A stretch of 64,000 nucleotides of DNA, from the NCBI GenBank assembly GCA_036417435.1, contig CM070901.1:160290044-160354043 (forward strand), written 5' to 3'. Source of the stretch: Inia geoffrensis. Taxonomy: Eukaryota; Chordata; Mammalia; Artiodactyla; Iniidae. The stretch's first letter is position 1. Every line of letters starts with the position of its first letter. The notes under the pieces were generated by a model. The model was given only the letters and a program-made list of their open reading frames with translations. It was not told the origin of the DNA and did not search any database. This document shows, one piece after another, positions 47,065-58,665 of the stretch. The position numbers and the translations under genes are program-made.

Positions 47065-47134
47065 TTCCAGCTTCTAAATTGAAATGATTCCACACTCTTC
47101 CCTGTGATGCCACAGCGGTATGGGTGGTAACTCC

Positions 47135-47507
47135 TTCTTTTTTTTTTTTTTTAATTTGTTTATCTATTTCATTTCTTTTTGGCTACGTTGGGTCTTTGTT
47201 GCTGCCCGCGGGATGGGCTCTTTAGTTGCGGCTAGCGGGGGCTACTCTTCATTGCGGTGCGCACGTTTCTCATTGCGGTGGCTTCTCTTGTTGCAGAGCA
47301 CAGGCTCTAGGTGGGCGGGCTTCAGTAGTTGTGGTGCACAGGCTCAGTAGTTGTGGCTCGCAGCCTCTAGAGCGCACGCTCAGTAGTTGTGGCGCACGGG
47401 CTTAGTTGCTCCGCTGCATGTGGGATCTTCCTGGACCAGGGCTCGAACCCTTGTCCCCTGCATTGGCAGGCTGATTCTTAACCACTGCGCCAGCAGGGAA
47501 GTCCCGG
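47135..47507 (-). mobile_element. Long CHR-family SINE
   Basis: ttttttttggctacgttgggtctttgttgctgcccgcggg... with repeated 'cagtagttgtggcgcac' units, ending cgccagcagggaagtccc. Confidence 0.9.
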
Positions 47508-48305
47508 TAACTGCTTCTTGAAGTTACTCTTTTTATGATACTTTAGTTTCTTTTTGCCTTTTTGGTTCTCTAACATCTGCTTAACAATTATTTATATTAA
47601 ATGCTCTCTGTTAAAATAACTGATATGTTTTCTGTCTCCAGATTGGATCCTAACTGATAGACCAGCGCAGCCCACTTCCTGGTGTTGTAGATTCCAGGAC
47701 CCAGGAATGGCCTCAAATACAATCCCTCAAAAACTTAGTAGCTTCTAGTCTCTTTGCTTCTGGTAAATTTGCTTCCATATGTAAACAAATAACTACAGCC
47801 AAAACTCTCCTCTAGAGTTGTTGGCTCTTTATTGCTGACCTCTGAGCTCTGCCCATCAACCCCTCTCTTAACTTAATGGCCACTGTCATAGAAATAATAG
47901 ATGAGCTCATTCGCGAGGGCTGGCAGATGAAAGATGCTTTAAAAAGGCCTTAAAGCCACAGTCTTATCTCCTTCCAAGGTAACCACTTTGCTGGCACCAC
48001 CAATGTCCTGTCCAATTTGGGATACAGAAGCAGATGGTTTTTTCAGCTGTGCAAGGGACCAAATGATGGGGTTTTAGTCAATTTAGATTTCAGGCTTTTT
48101 AGGCAAAGTTCCTTCCTTAGTAAAGCTATGCTCTATTCATCTCTTCTTGCAAACTGGCTGGCTCTACTGTGAGTTCCTCTTTCCATCAAAGAAACACACC
48201 AACAATCTGAATTTTCCTACCACTGCCCCTAAAGTTACTGCCTCAGTTGGTTTATGATCTGCTTTCCAAGATAAGACAGGCAACATTGGGAATAAATATT
48301 TCACT
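47508..48305. other. Unique stretch, nothing recognised
   Basis: No open frame of note and no repeat recognised. Confidence 0.45.
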
Positions 48306-48437
48306 TCCGTCACTTTATTTATTTTTTTATTTTATTGAAGTATAGTTGATTTACAATGTTGTGTTAATTTCTTCTGTACAGCAAAATGACTCAGTTATAC
48401 ATATATATATTTCACTTCTGTATTAAAAAGTTCACCT
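48306..48437 (-). mobile_element. Antisense L1 3' end
   Basis: attgaagtatagttgatttacaatgttgtgttaatttcttctgtacagcaaaatgactc. Confidence 0.85.
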
Positions 48438-48565
48438 TGGGAATTCCCTGACAGTCCAGTGGTTAGGACTCCACGCTTTCACTGCTGACGGCCCGGGGTT
48501 CAATTCCTGATGGGGAAACTAAGATCCCACAAATGCACGACGCGGCCAAAAGAAAAAAAAAAAAT
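48438..48565 (+). mobile_element. CHR-1-type SINE
   Basis: gggaattccctgacagtccagtggttaggactccacgc to gacgcggccaaaag plus A-tail. Confidence 0.92.
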
Positions 48566-49259
48566 CACATTTTCCAGCCTGCAAAAATCTGTTTCTTCAC
48601 TGCCCCAGACCCTACCTCCTCCCTGATTCCACCTTCTCTAGGTCCTGTTTCCTGCAACAACAGATATGAAATTCTGATTAAAGTAGGAATTGTTATGTAA
48701 TAGAGATCTGAAAAATCTATAACTTTAAATTCTGGATTTAATTTTTCTAATGAAAAGAGAAGTCCAGAAGTAGGCAGCCAGGGCTGTGTAGCTCCATAAA
48801 ATCATCAGGGACTCAGGTTCCTTCTGTTCTTCTGTCTGTCATCTAGCACACAGCTTTCGCATTTAAGATTCCCTCGGAGGCCATAGGATAACTGCTGGAG
48901 CTCCAGTCATTAAAGCCAACCTCCAGGAAGGAAGAAGGGGAATGTAAAAGGGCAAAAGATATATAGTAACTGAGCTAGCCCATCTTGTAAAGGAGTTTTC
49001 TTGGAAGCCCTACCCAATAATTCCTACTTAGATTTTGTTAGCCAGAATGTAGTCACATGCCCACTCCTGTCTCCAGGAGAGGCTGGAGAATATAATTTCT
49101 TAGTTGGGAATATTGCTATCTCAGGATGGTGTTAGTAAGAAAGAAAGTGGGAAATGAATATTGGTAAGTACATCTCAGCTGGTGGGATCAGCATTGACAG
49201 GGGATACTAGAGTGTAGCCCACAAGCTACAAGCATCCCACATGCTGTGGGCATCAGTAA
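48566..49259. other. Unique stretch, nothing recognised
   Basis: No gene or repeat recognised. Confidence 0.45.
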
Positions 49260-50252
49260 GTATGTTTAAAGAAAGCATGGACACCCCACAAAAATCAGTT
49301 TTGATTCTATATACCAGCAATGAACAATCTTAAAGGAAATCAAGAAAACAATTCCATTTACAATAGCGTTCAAAAAAATAAAATACCTAGGAATAAATGT
49401 AATCAAGAAGATGAAAAACTTGTACCCTGAAAATTATAAAATATTGCTGAAATTAAAGAACACCTAGTATAGCAGAAAGTAACACAACATTGTAAATCAA
49501 CTCTACTCCAATAAAAAATTTTTAAAAATCATATTGTGGCTGTATGTTTAAAAAAAAGAAGACCTAAATAAATCAAAAGACATTCCATGTTTACAGATTA
49601 GAAGATTTAATATTATTATGATAACAATACTCCCCACAGCAGTCTACAGATTCAACACAATCCCTACTAAAATTCCAATGGCCTTTTTTACAGAAATAGA
49701 AAAGCTGATTCTCAAATTCATGCAGAACTGCAAGGGGCTCTGAATAGTCAAAACAATATCAACAAAGAAAAACAAAGTTGGAGAACACAGACGTTGTGAT
49801 TTCAAAACTTACTACAAAGCTACAATAATCAAAACAGTGTGGTACTGGCATAAGGATAGACATATAGACCAATGGAATAGAATTGAGAGTCCAGAGATAA
49901 ACCCAAACATCTATGACCAATTGACTTTTAGCAAGGGGGCCAAGACCAATAGGAAAAGAATAGTCTTTCCAACAAATAGTTGGTAATTGGAACAATGGAC
50001 AACCATGTGCAGAAGAATGATGTTGGATCCCTACCTCACTCTGTATACAAACATTAACTGAAGTGGATCAATGACCTAAATATAAGATCTAAAACTATAA
50101 AACCCTTAGAAAAAAACATAGGGGAAAATCTTCGTGATCTCAAATTTGACAATGGATTCTTAGATTTGACACCAAATGCCCAAACAACAAAAGAAAAAAT
50201 AGTTTGCACTTCAAATAATTTAAAATTTTTGTTTTATTAAGAATGTGAAAGC

Positions 50253-50376
50253 GGGGAGTTCCCTGGTGGTCCAATGGTTAGGACTTGGCGCTTCACTGTC
50301 TTGGCCCAGGTTCAATTCCTGGTCAGGGAACTAAGATCCTGCAAGCCGCATGGCATGGCCAAAAAAAAAAAAAGAA
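50253..50376 (+). mobile_element. CHR-1-type SINE in L1
   Basis: ggagttccctggtggtccaatggttagg to gcatggcatggccaaaaaa. AGAATGTGAAAGC is duplicated on both sides (about 50240 and 50374). Confidence 0.93.
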
Positions 50377-51015
50377 TGTGAAAGCAACCTACAGAATGGG
50401 AGAAAATATTTGCAAATCACATATCTGATAAGCTTTCAGAATATATAAAGAACTCTTAACAACTCAACAACGAAAAGACAAACAACCCAATTTTAAAATG
50501 GGCAAAGGACTTAAATACATATTACTTCAAAGAAGATATACATGTATATCCAGCACACACATGAAAAGATGCTCAACATCATTGGTCATTAAGGAAATGC
50601 AAAATCAAAACCACAATAGATGGGAAGCAGCAGCATAGCACAGGGAGATCAGCTTGGTGCTTTGCGATGACCTATGACCTAGAGATGTGGGATAGGGAGG
50701 GTGGGAGGCAGGCTCAAGAGGGAGGGGATATGGGGATATATGTATGCATATGGCTGATTCACTTTGTTGTACAACAGAAAATAACACAGTATTGTGAAGC
50801 AATTATACTCCAATAAAGATCTATTAAAAAGAAAACCACAATGAGATACCACTTCTCATCCACTAATACGTCTTTAATGAAAAAGACAGATAATGTAATA
50901 ACAAGGATACCAGGTATATGGAGAAATAGAACACTTGTACATTGCTGGTGGGAATGGTATAGCTACTGTACCATTTGAAAAGAGTTTGATGAGTTCCTCA
51001 AAAAGTTATAGATAG

Positions 51016-51228
51016 GGCTTCCCTGGTGGCGCAGTGGTTGAGAGTCCACCTGCCGATGCAGGGGACACGGGTTCGTGCCCCAGTCCGGGAAGATCCCACA
51101 TGCCGCGGAGCGGCTGGGCCCGTGAGCCATGGCCGCTGAGCCTGCGCGTCTGGAGCCTGTGCTCTGCAACGGGAGAGGCCACAACAGTGAGAGGCCCGCG
51201 TACCGCAAAAAAAAAAAAAAAGAAAAAA
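51016..51228 (+). mobile_element. CHR-2 SINE in L1
   Basis: AAAAAGTTATAGATAG is duplicated (51000-51015; about 51225-51240); full body and A-tail. Confidence 0.95.
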
Positions 51229-51727
51229 AGTTATAGATAGGATTACTATATGACCCAGAAATTCCACTCGTAGGAATATGCCCAGAGAAATGAAAACATT
51301 TGTCTACAGAGAAACTTGTACACAAATATTTTTAGCAGCATTATTCATAATAGCTGAAAGGTAGAAACAACACAAACGTCCATCAGCAGATACATGGATA
51401 AGCAAAATGTGGTATATACACACAATGGAATATTATTCAGGCAGAAGAAGGAACAAAGTACTAATATATGTTACAAGTTGCATAAACCTCAGAAACATGC
51501 CAAGTGAAAGAAGCCAGACACAAAAGGTCATATTTTGTTTGATTCCCTTTTATATGATATATCCAAAATGGGCAAACACATAGAGACAGAAAGCAGATTA
51601 GTAATTACCAGATAATGGGGGGAGGGGAAAATAAGGATATGAGGTGTTTTTCTGGGGGGATGAAAAAGTTGAAACGAGAGAGAGGTGGTAGTTGTACAAC
51701 ATTGTGAAAACAATAAATGCTGCTGAA

Positions 51728-51857
51728 TTTTTAATTTTTAATTTTTTGCCTGTGCCACAGGACTTGCAGGTTCTTAGTTCCCCAACCAGGGATTGAACCC
51801 AGGCCACGGCAATGAAAGCACCAAGTCCCATCCACTGGACGTCCAGGGAACTCCCTG
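51728..51857 (-). mobile_element. CHR-1-type SINE
   Basis: taattttttgcctgtgccacaggacttgcagg to ggacgtccagggaactccc. Confidence 0.88.
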
Positions 51858-51896
51858 AATAGTATATTTTTAAATGGTGAATTGTACGTTATGTGA

Positions 51897-51897
51897 A

Positions 51898-51929
<32 letters not shown>

Positions 51930-52117
51930 ACACGGGCCTCTCACTGTTGTGGACTCTTCCGCTGTGGAGCACAGGCTCCGGACGTGCAGGCTCAGTGGCC
52001 ATGGCTCACGGGCCCAGCCGCTCAGCAGCATGTGGGATCCTCCCGGATCGGGGCACGAACCCGTGTTCCCTGCATCGGCAGGCGGACTCCCAACCACTGC
52101 GCCACCAGGGAAGCCCC
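51897..52117 (-). mobile_element. CHR-2 SINE
   Basis: Poly(T), reversed CHR-2, ending caccagggaagcccc; about 40 bp from the preceding SINE, with TTRTGTGAATTTT on both sides. Confidence 0.94.
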
Positions 52118-52242
52118 GTTTTGTGAATTTTACTTCAATTTTGTTTAAAAGCATGGAGAAAACAACTGGTCACAGAGGGTATAAGTTAAGCAAGCAAGTC
52201 AGTTAAGTGTAGGTCAATTAAGAAAGGCTTCAGGCCTCTTCA

Positions 52243-52560
52243 GGCTTCCCTGGTGGCACAGTGGTTAAGAATCCGCCTGCTAATGCAGGGACACGGGTTC
52301 GAGCCCTGGTCTGGGAAGATCCCACATGCCGCGGAGTAACTAAGCCCGTGTGCCACAACTACTGAGCCTGAACTCTAGAGCCTGTGAGCCACAACTACTG
52401 AGCCCACGAGCTGCATCTACTGAAGCCCCCGTGCCTAGAGCCTGTGCTCCACAACGAGAAACCACGGCAATGAGGAGCCCGCGCACCTCAACGAAGACCC
52501 AACGCAGCCAAAAATAAATAAATTAATAAATTAAATAAATTATTTAATAAAAACATTGTT
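52243..52560 (+). mobile_element. CHR-family SINE (long form)
   Basis: ggcttccctggtggcacagtggttaagaatccg to cgaagacccaacgcagccaaaaataaataaat. Confidence 0.92.
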
Positions 52561-52584
52561 TAAAAAAAAAAGAGTTTCTTCTAG

Positions 52585-52975
52585 GGACTTCCCAGGCATT
52601 CCAGCGGTTAAGACTTCGCCTTCCTGGGGCTTCCCTGGTGGCACAGTGGTTGAGAGTCTGCCTGCCGATGCAGGGGACGTGGGTTCGTGCCCTGGTCCGG
52701 GAAAATCCCACACGGTACGGAGCTGCTGGGCCCATGAGCCATGGCCGCTGAGCCTGCGCGTCCCGGAGCCGGTGCTCTGCAACAGGAGAGGCCACAACAG
52801 TGAGACTTCGCCTTCCAATGCAGGGGGGGTGGGTTCGATCCCTGGTAGGGGAGCTAAGATCCCATGTGCCTCGGGGCCAAAAACCAAAACATAAAACAGA
52901 AGCAATATTGTAACAAATTCAACAGAAACTTGAAAAATGGTCCGCATCAAAAAATCTTAAAAAAAAAAAAAAAGA
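52585..52975 (+). mobile_element. CHR-1-type SINE carrying a nested CHR-2
   Basis: gggacttcccaggcattccagcgg, interrupted at 52625-52802, then aatgcagggggggtgggttcgatccctgg and the tail cagaagcaatattgtaacaaattcaac...atggtccgcatcaaaaaatc. Confidence 0.9.
52625..52802 (+). mobile_element. Tail-less CHR-2 SINE nested in CHR-1-type SINE
   Basis: Bracketed by AGACTTCGCCTTCC (52611-52624; 52803-52816). It stops at cacaacagtgag, before the last ~15 bp and the A-tail that all other CHR-2 copies here possess. Confidence 0.85.
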
Positions 52976-53239
52976 GAGAGAGGTTCTTCTAATACATTTA
53001 ATCCAAGTTGTGAGACTGGACTAAATTTCTTAGCAGGAGTGTAGAGGGTTATCTACTGAGCCACTAGGAAGCGTTCTCTCTTCCCTTGCCTGAAGGTTTT
53101 TATCCTCCCTTAACTGATAAGACTGAACCCTCATTGCTGGAAAAAACTTAAGTCCCTTCTTGCCCTCTGGCCGGAACCAAAGTCCAAACCTAACACATCT
53201 TATAGGATGAAAAACAGAAAAAAAAAATAGGGAAGAGGA

Positions 53240-53395
53240 TGAGCCGGTAGGAAGCATGGGACTGCCGGGCCGGGGTCGTGGGCGCTGGGCGGGAGCAGGG
53301 AGAGCTGGCGGCTTGGGGCGGTGAGGCCGGGAGGGGGTGGGAGCGGGGACAGAAACGGGGGAAAGGAGGGAGGAAAGGAGGGAGGGGGCGGGAGG
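53240..53395. mobile_element. GC-rich retro-insert with 21-nt target-site duplication
   Basis: A 156-bp G-rich block is bracketed by A9-10-TAGGGAAGAGGA at 53218-53239 and 53396-53416. An A-rich duplicated target and an A-run at the insert's right edge are hallmarks of L1-machinery insertion of a polyadenylated RNA. The source is not recognised. Confidence 0.6.
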
Positions 53396-56300
53396 AAAAA
53401 AAAATAGGGAAGAGGAGGTCCACCAAAAGAAAAAATTGCAGCAATTTGCTATTTTATATAGTGAAAAAACAGGAGACTATTTATGGAGGTGGATTTGGAG
53501 GGTACTTAAGGAAAGCCTGAATATAATTTCAGATCAAAATGAGTGTATTGATCTGAGTGCACTTACTGGAGAGTCTGCATTCAATGTGCTCCCTCTGACA
53601 GCTTGCGGCTGTTATTCTAGCAGTTTGAAGTGGTGGTTTATGCAAACGTGGATACAATACTGACCCATCATTAATTTGTATGACAATAGAAAACTCTTGG
53701 CATAAACCAGAGGAAGAAATTCAAAGATCTCAAGAGGCAGGATGATTTATTGAATTTATATATGCATCTTGCTGACCAAGCCAATATTATATTCCCTGAA
53801 AAGGCCCCAAATTCACCTCCTTTACCAAAGCTAAAGGACACTGATGAGGGAAATGCCAAAATCATTAAAAAGCACTCTCCTAACCATCCTCTGTAAGCCA
53901 GGAATGGTGGTAGATGGGTCTACAATTGAAATAGACTTTCATCTCAAGGACGATAGGAAGATTCTAGGGTGGTAGAGCCCAGGTGGCAGCAGTTACCCAC
54001 CAAATACAAAGTGGGAAGGGTTACCAATAAGGAGCAGAGTGGGCATGAAATCAGAGTGGTTTGATCCACAGAAGTCTTTGGCAACAACTAATCATGAACA
54101 GCCTACTAAGTTCCCATTTAGTTTTTATAACACTAACAGAAAAAAATAATAACAAAACTTCTGTGTCTAGTGAACAAAGGCCTCTATTGACATAATAGAC
54201 AAATTTGATCTTTCATCCAATCCCCATACCCAAATTAATTTACAAGTGCACTGACCACTGAAAAAAAAGAAAGTTAAGGATCCTTAAGGAAAGATACAAC
54301 AAAAATACCATAAGACCATACTGTGAGTCTTTCTCCTTGTCCAAAGAGCTTATGCTCAGACACTGGCCACACTTATTCCTAGACACCCACAGTGTCTCTG
54401 TGCTGCAAAAGAATGTGGGCTTATGGAAATGTGTGAATCAGTACCCAGTTAGGAAAACAGAGACCACCCTACGTATTTCAAGAAGAGAGGAATTTAATTC
54501 AGGGATTGGTCACAAAGATAGTGGAAATGTTGGGAGCTAGGGGTAAAGGGTGGCATTCCCCAGAGCCCAGGAAGCTGCTGCCACCCTTGGGCTGATGTCT
54601 GCCACCCCACACTCACTACTGACAATGCCAGAGGACCCACTGCTGCCAAAGACAAGGCACCTCCTGAAACAGAGTTTCTCCCTTCCTCCCACCTTCAAAT
54701 ATAACCAAGGGCCTCCCATTGGCAGAACCTAACTGGGACCCAGCTAGCAATGGAGTCTGGGAAATGGAGTTGCAGGCTTCTAGCCCTGGCTGCATAGAGA
54801 AGATGACAAAGATACGGATGAGAGACTAAGTACCAAAAGACAATATGAAGTATAGGGAGTCAGGTCGTAAATGGAGTTTTGACCAAAGTCCCCTTACGGA
54901 TAGATCTAGGTCCCAAATCCATGTACTAGTTTTTGTGCTCATTTGTGTAATTGGAATAGATACCTTAAAGCACTGACAGAATGCTACATTGGCTCCCAGA
55001 CCACAGGTTAAAAGCTTTTACTGCAAGAAAAATGAAGTAGATGTTATTGAAGTTCATCATTCCCACCAATATGTAAATTAAAATTAAAAATCCTGAGAGC
55101 ATTGCAAAGATTAATGCCACCATTAACAAGTGTAAATATGCAGACATGGTGAAATTTGTAACATCATTATCCATTCTTCAGACAGTGGAAAAGACAGATG
55201 GTCATGAAGAACACAGAATAATATGTAAACTTAATCAAACGGTGGCTCTAATTGCAAATGCTGTTCCAGATGTGGCTTTTGGGGGGGAGTGTATCAGCAC
55301 AACCCCCAAAACTTGATCAGAAAAAAAATGTATTTTTTCCATTGTGACAGAGAATATAAGAAGCAATTAGCTTTATAATCTTGCTCCAGAGAAAGGCCAA
55401 CCCCTCTGCTCCATGCCCTAATTTAGCCTGCAGGAATCTTGATTCTGCCACCATCTAGATCAGACAGTTCAATGTAGGAAACAGAAACCACTCCAGGTAT
55501 TTCAAGCAGATCTTGCTTGCCAGTAGCCACTCCTGCAGGAAGATGTCTTCTGCCTCACTTCTGTTTTCCTAAATCTCATCTAGAACATTAACTGCAAGGG
55601 AGTCTGGGAAATGTTTTTAGCTTTACAACGCCTCACATAGAAGGATGGTGGAATAGAGGTCAAGAGCCAATCCAAGTATCTGTCACTTCATCTCACAGGC
55701 AGTCACACTGGAGGCCCCATATGGACAGAACACAAAAAGTAGAAAATAGCAGATACCAAAGGGTACAAGATGAATTCAGTGAAAATATAGCATCATGACA
55801 CTTCATTAAAATTCTAGAGTCATGTGGCCTGAAACACGTCAGGACATTAGCTCCAAAGCAAAGGACAGGGCTGCTGCACTTTAGACTTCCTTCCTCATAG
55901 AAGGAGTCCCAATGCTTGGTGGATCTCTTTGGATTTGGGAGGAAACAATACAGTATGATTGGTCCACTAGTCCTACCCGTCTGCCAGTTACCCGCTTTGA
56001 GTAAGGCACAGACAAAGAGAGGCAAGAGAGGCTTCTCCAGTTGTCCAGGCCTCAGTGCAAGTAGCTCAGCCTTTTGGCCCTGATGACCGAACAGATCCAC
56101 GGCTCAGAGTGCCAGGTAAATTAGAATGCTCTATGGAGCCTATTGCAAACACTGATAGAGGGATCTCTGTAGACAGGCCCTTAATGTTTAGGGGTAAAGC
56201 CATGCTTTATTCATAAGAGAGTAGTTTTCTTTTGTGAACTAGCTCCTGGAGTTTTAATGGGCTCTGATAGATTGTACACCTGACCAAAGGGCTCCAGATG

Positions 56301-57948
56301 ACCTTGGTAATCTGAGCTTCCCATCATGGACTGGATGTTTTCTGACCCCTATGCCTGCAGTTCTCAAGGGGAAATGGTCCATGTAAAACCTGGCCCAAAC
56401 AGCCCTGAAGAGGCAATAAGCAGGTCGTCCTCACTCCCAGTGTGTCCATTCCTGCAACACTGTTACGACTAGTTCGACCCAGGTGATTGGGAAGGAAAAA
56501 ATGTAGAACTGCTTTACGCATGGCTCTGTACAATGTGCAGGTACCAGCCAGAAATGGAGACTGCTGTGGCTTGAGCACCCCGCTCAAGATGACCCTGAAG
56601 AAGAGCAGAAGAAGGAAATCGTCCTGGTGGCAGAACGTGGAGCAGGGCGTATGGTTTTCCACTTTGTCTCGAAGGAGAGATGGTCTGAAATCAGGATTGA
56701 CACTGAATCCCAGGAAGTGGCTACTGAAGGAAACAAGATGAGAGGCTTGGGAACAAGAGTTGGGGACAGAGGCACAAGGACAGACCTGCTGAAATAGGCC
56801 CAGGCCATTATGTTCACAGCTATGGGATGATTGCACCAAGGCTCCCTGTAAAGGAAAAACTATTAGAGTTTGGTTTTCAGACGGCAGACTCTGAAAGAGC
56901 AAGAAATGGTTTTATAGAAATGGTTATGTGGCCCCAAAGACTAGTGAAGAAGGAAATCCCTCAGCAGGTAGAACTGTAAGCAGTATATCTCATTGTCCAC
57001 TTTGCCTAGAAGGAGAGAAGGCTTGAGGTCAGGGTCTGTACCAGGTCACAGACAGTGACTAATGATGTGAGCAGCTCAGTCATAAAGACTGGAAGTTCAT
57101 GAGAAGGAGGTTTGCAAAAGATGGATTTCTAGAATGATCCTAGATCATAAGACAGCAGATATGCCATATGAATGCTCACCTTGGGCCTCCACTGGGGAGA
57201 AGCTTTTAATAACCAGCAAATAACATGCTCTGTGGATCTTAACTTGATGGCCTTTTCCCCCAGCTAGTCCAGCTCTTGTTCAATGGGTTCACGGACAAAG
57301 GACCATGATGACAGGGGTGATGATAAGGCATGGGCTCAAGAACAGGGATATCCCCTTACCAAGGCCAATAGGGCAACCACCAGGACTGATACCCAGTTTG
57401 TCCAAAGCAGCTAACAGCCCTGGACTCTTGATTTGGTGTCACACCTTAAGGGAACCAGCCAACTACTTGGGCAGATTGATTATATAGGACCCCCATGATG
57501 GAGGCAGGAATTTGTCTCACTAGAAGAGGCACTTATTCTGGATTTGGATTTGCTTTCCTTGCCTCATATGCCTCTGCCAGAACCTCCACCTGTGGACTAA
57601 GTACACAGTCTTGGTATCCCACGCAATACTGTTTCTGACCATGGAACTCACTTCACAAGAAAAGAAATGAGACAATGAGCTGACATCCATAGGAATCACA
57701 GGTCTTACCATGTGCTCCATTAGTCAGCCTTCTAGAATGGCAGAAAGGCATATTGAAGGTCCGGATAAAGTACCAGCTGTTAGACAACATTTTGGGAGAT
57801 AGAGAGCCATCTGCAAGATGCAGTAATGCTCTGAACTGTTTCTCCTTTAGCCAGACACAGAGTTCAAGAACCAAGGGGCTGAATGTAGGGGTGGCTTCCT
57901 CTAAAAATGCAACTTTCTTTACTCACTCAAAAATTATCCGCTTCTTGG

Positions 57949-58620
57949 GGACTTCCCTGGTGGCGCAGTGGTTAAGACTCCATACTGCTAATGCGAGGGG
58001 CCCGAGTTTGATCCCTGGTCAGGGAACTAAATCCCACATGCATGCCCCAGCTAAGAGTTTGAATGCCACAACAAAGAAGGCTGCATGCCGCAACTAAGGA
58101 GCCAGCAAGCCACAACTAAGGAGCCCACCTGCCACAACTAAGGAGCCAGTGAGCCACAACTAAGAAGCCTTCCTGCCCCAACTAAGGAGCCCACATGCTG
58201 CAACTAAGGAGCTGGCAAGCTGTAACTAAAGGAGCCCTCGAGCCTCAATTAAGGAGGCCACCTGCTGCAACTTAGGACCCCACGTGCCACAACTAAGGAG
58301 CCCGAGAGCCACAACTAAGGAGCCCACCTGCTGCAACTAAGACCTGGCTCACAGGGGACATGCGTTCAAGCCCTGGTCTGGGAAGATCCCACATGCCGCA
58401 GAGCAACTAAGCCCATGCACCACAACTACTGAGCCCACGCACCACAACTACTGAAGCCCACGCACCTAGAGCCCATGCTCCACAACAAGAGAAGCCACCG
58501 CAATGAGAAGTCCGCACACCACAATGAAGAGTAGCCCCCACTCGCCGCAACTAGAGAAAGCCCACACGCAGCGACGAAGACCCAACGCAGCCAAAAAAAA
58601 AAGAAAAAGAAAATAAAAGG
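57949..58620 (+). mobile_element. CHR SINE pair with tandem expansion inside ERVL
   Basis: The head gggacttccctggtggcgcagtggttaagactcc (57949) leads into the tandem array. A second, nearly complete SINE body follows from cacaggggacatgcgttcaagccctgg (about 58350) to cccaacgcagccaaaaaaaa (58600). Confidence 0.88.
58070..58345 (+). repeat. 22-bp tandem array derived from the SINE
   Basis: About 12 units of aactaaggagcc(c/a)nnnngccnc, for example at 58096, 58117, 58139. Units differ mainly in the middle 5-6 bases. Confidence 0.9.
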
Positions 58621-58665
58621 GGGGACCTGGCACAACCAAATAAATAAACAAACAAACAAATAAAT
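58621..58665. repeat. (AAAT)n/(AAAC)n tail repeat
   Basis: aaataaataaacaaacaaacaaataaataaataa at the end of the SINE block. Confidence 0.9.

Larger units (their letters stand above)
49260..51727 (+). mobile_element. L1 LINE, ORF2 remnant and 3' end, with two SINE insertions
   Basis: Sense ORF2 text: aaataaaatacctaggaataaatgtaatcaag, cagattcaacacaatccctac, gaatgtgaaagcaacctacagaatggg, atgcccagagaaatgaaaac. Stops are frequent and an internal jump near 49440-49560 brings in a piece of L1 3' end (aacattgtaaatcaactc). Another 3'-end piece lies at 50610-50830, so several L1 fragments are mixed. Confidence 0.85.

Noticed and set aside
54965..55174. Minus-strand frame with strongly hydrophobic segments (69 codons)
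   Set aside because: It is opposite the start of the ERVL pol remnant and AT-rich; no start context, conservation or neighbours support it.
56324..56902. 192-codon minus-strand frame
   Set aside because: It is the antisense shadow of the ERVL RNase H region, which reads in the plus strand.
58070..58345. Regularly spaced repeats resembling a CRISPR array
   Set aside because: Units are contiguous, degenerate and derived from a SINE in a mammalian genome; there are no distinct spacers or cas genes.
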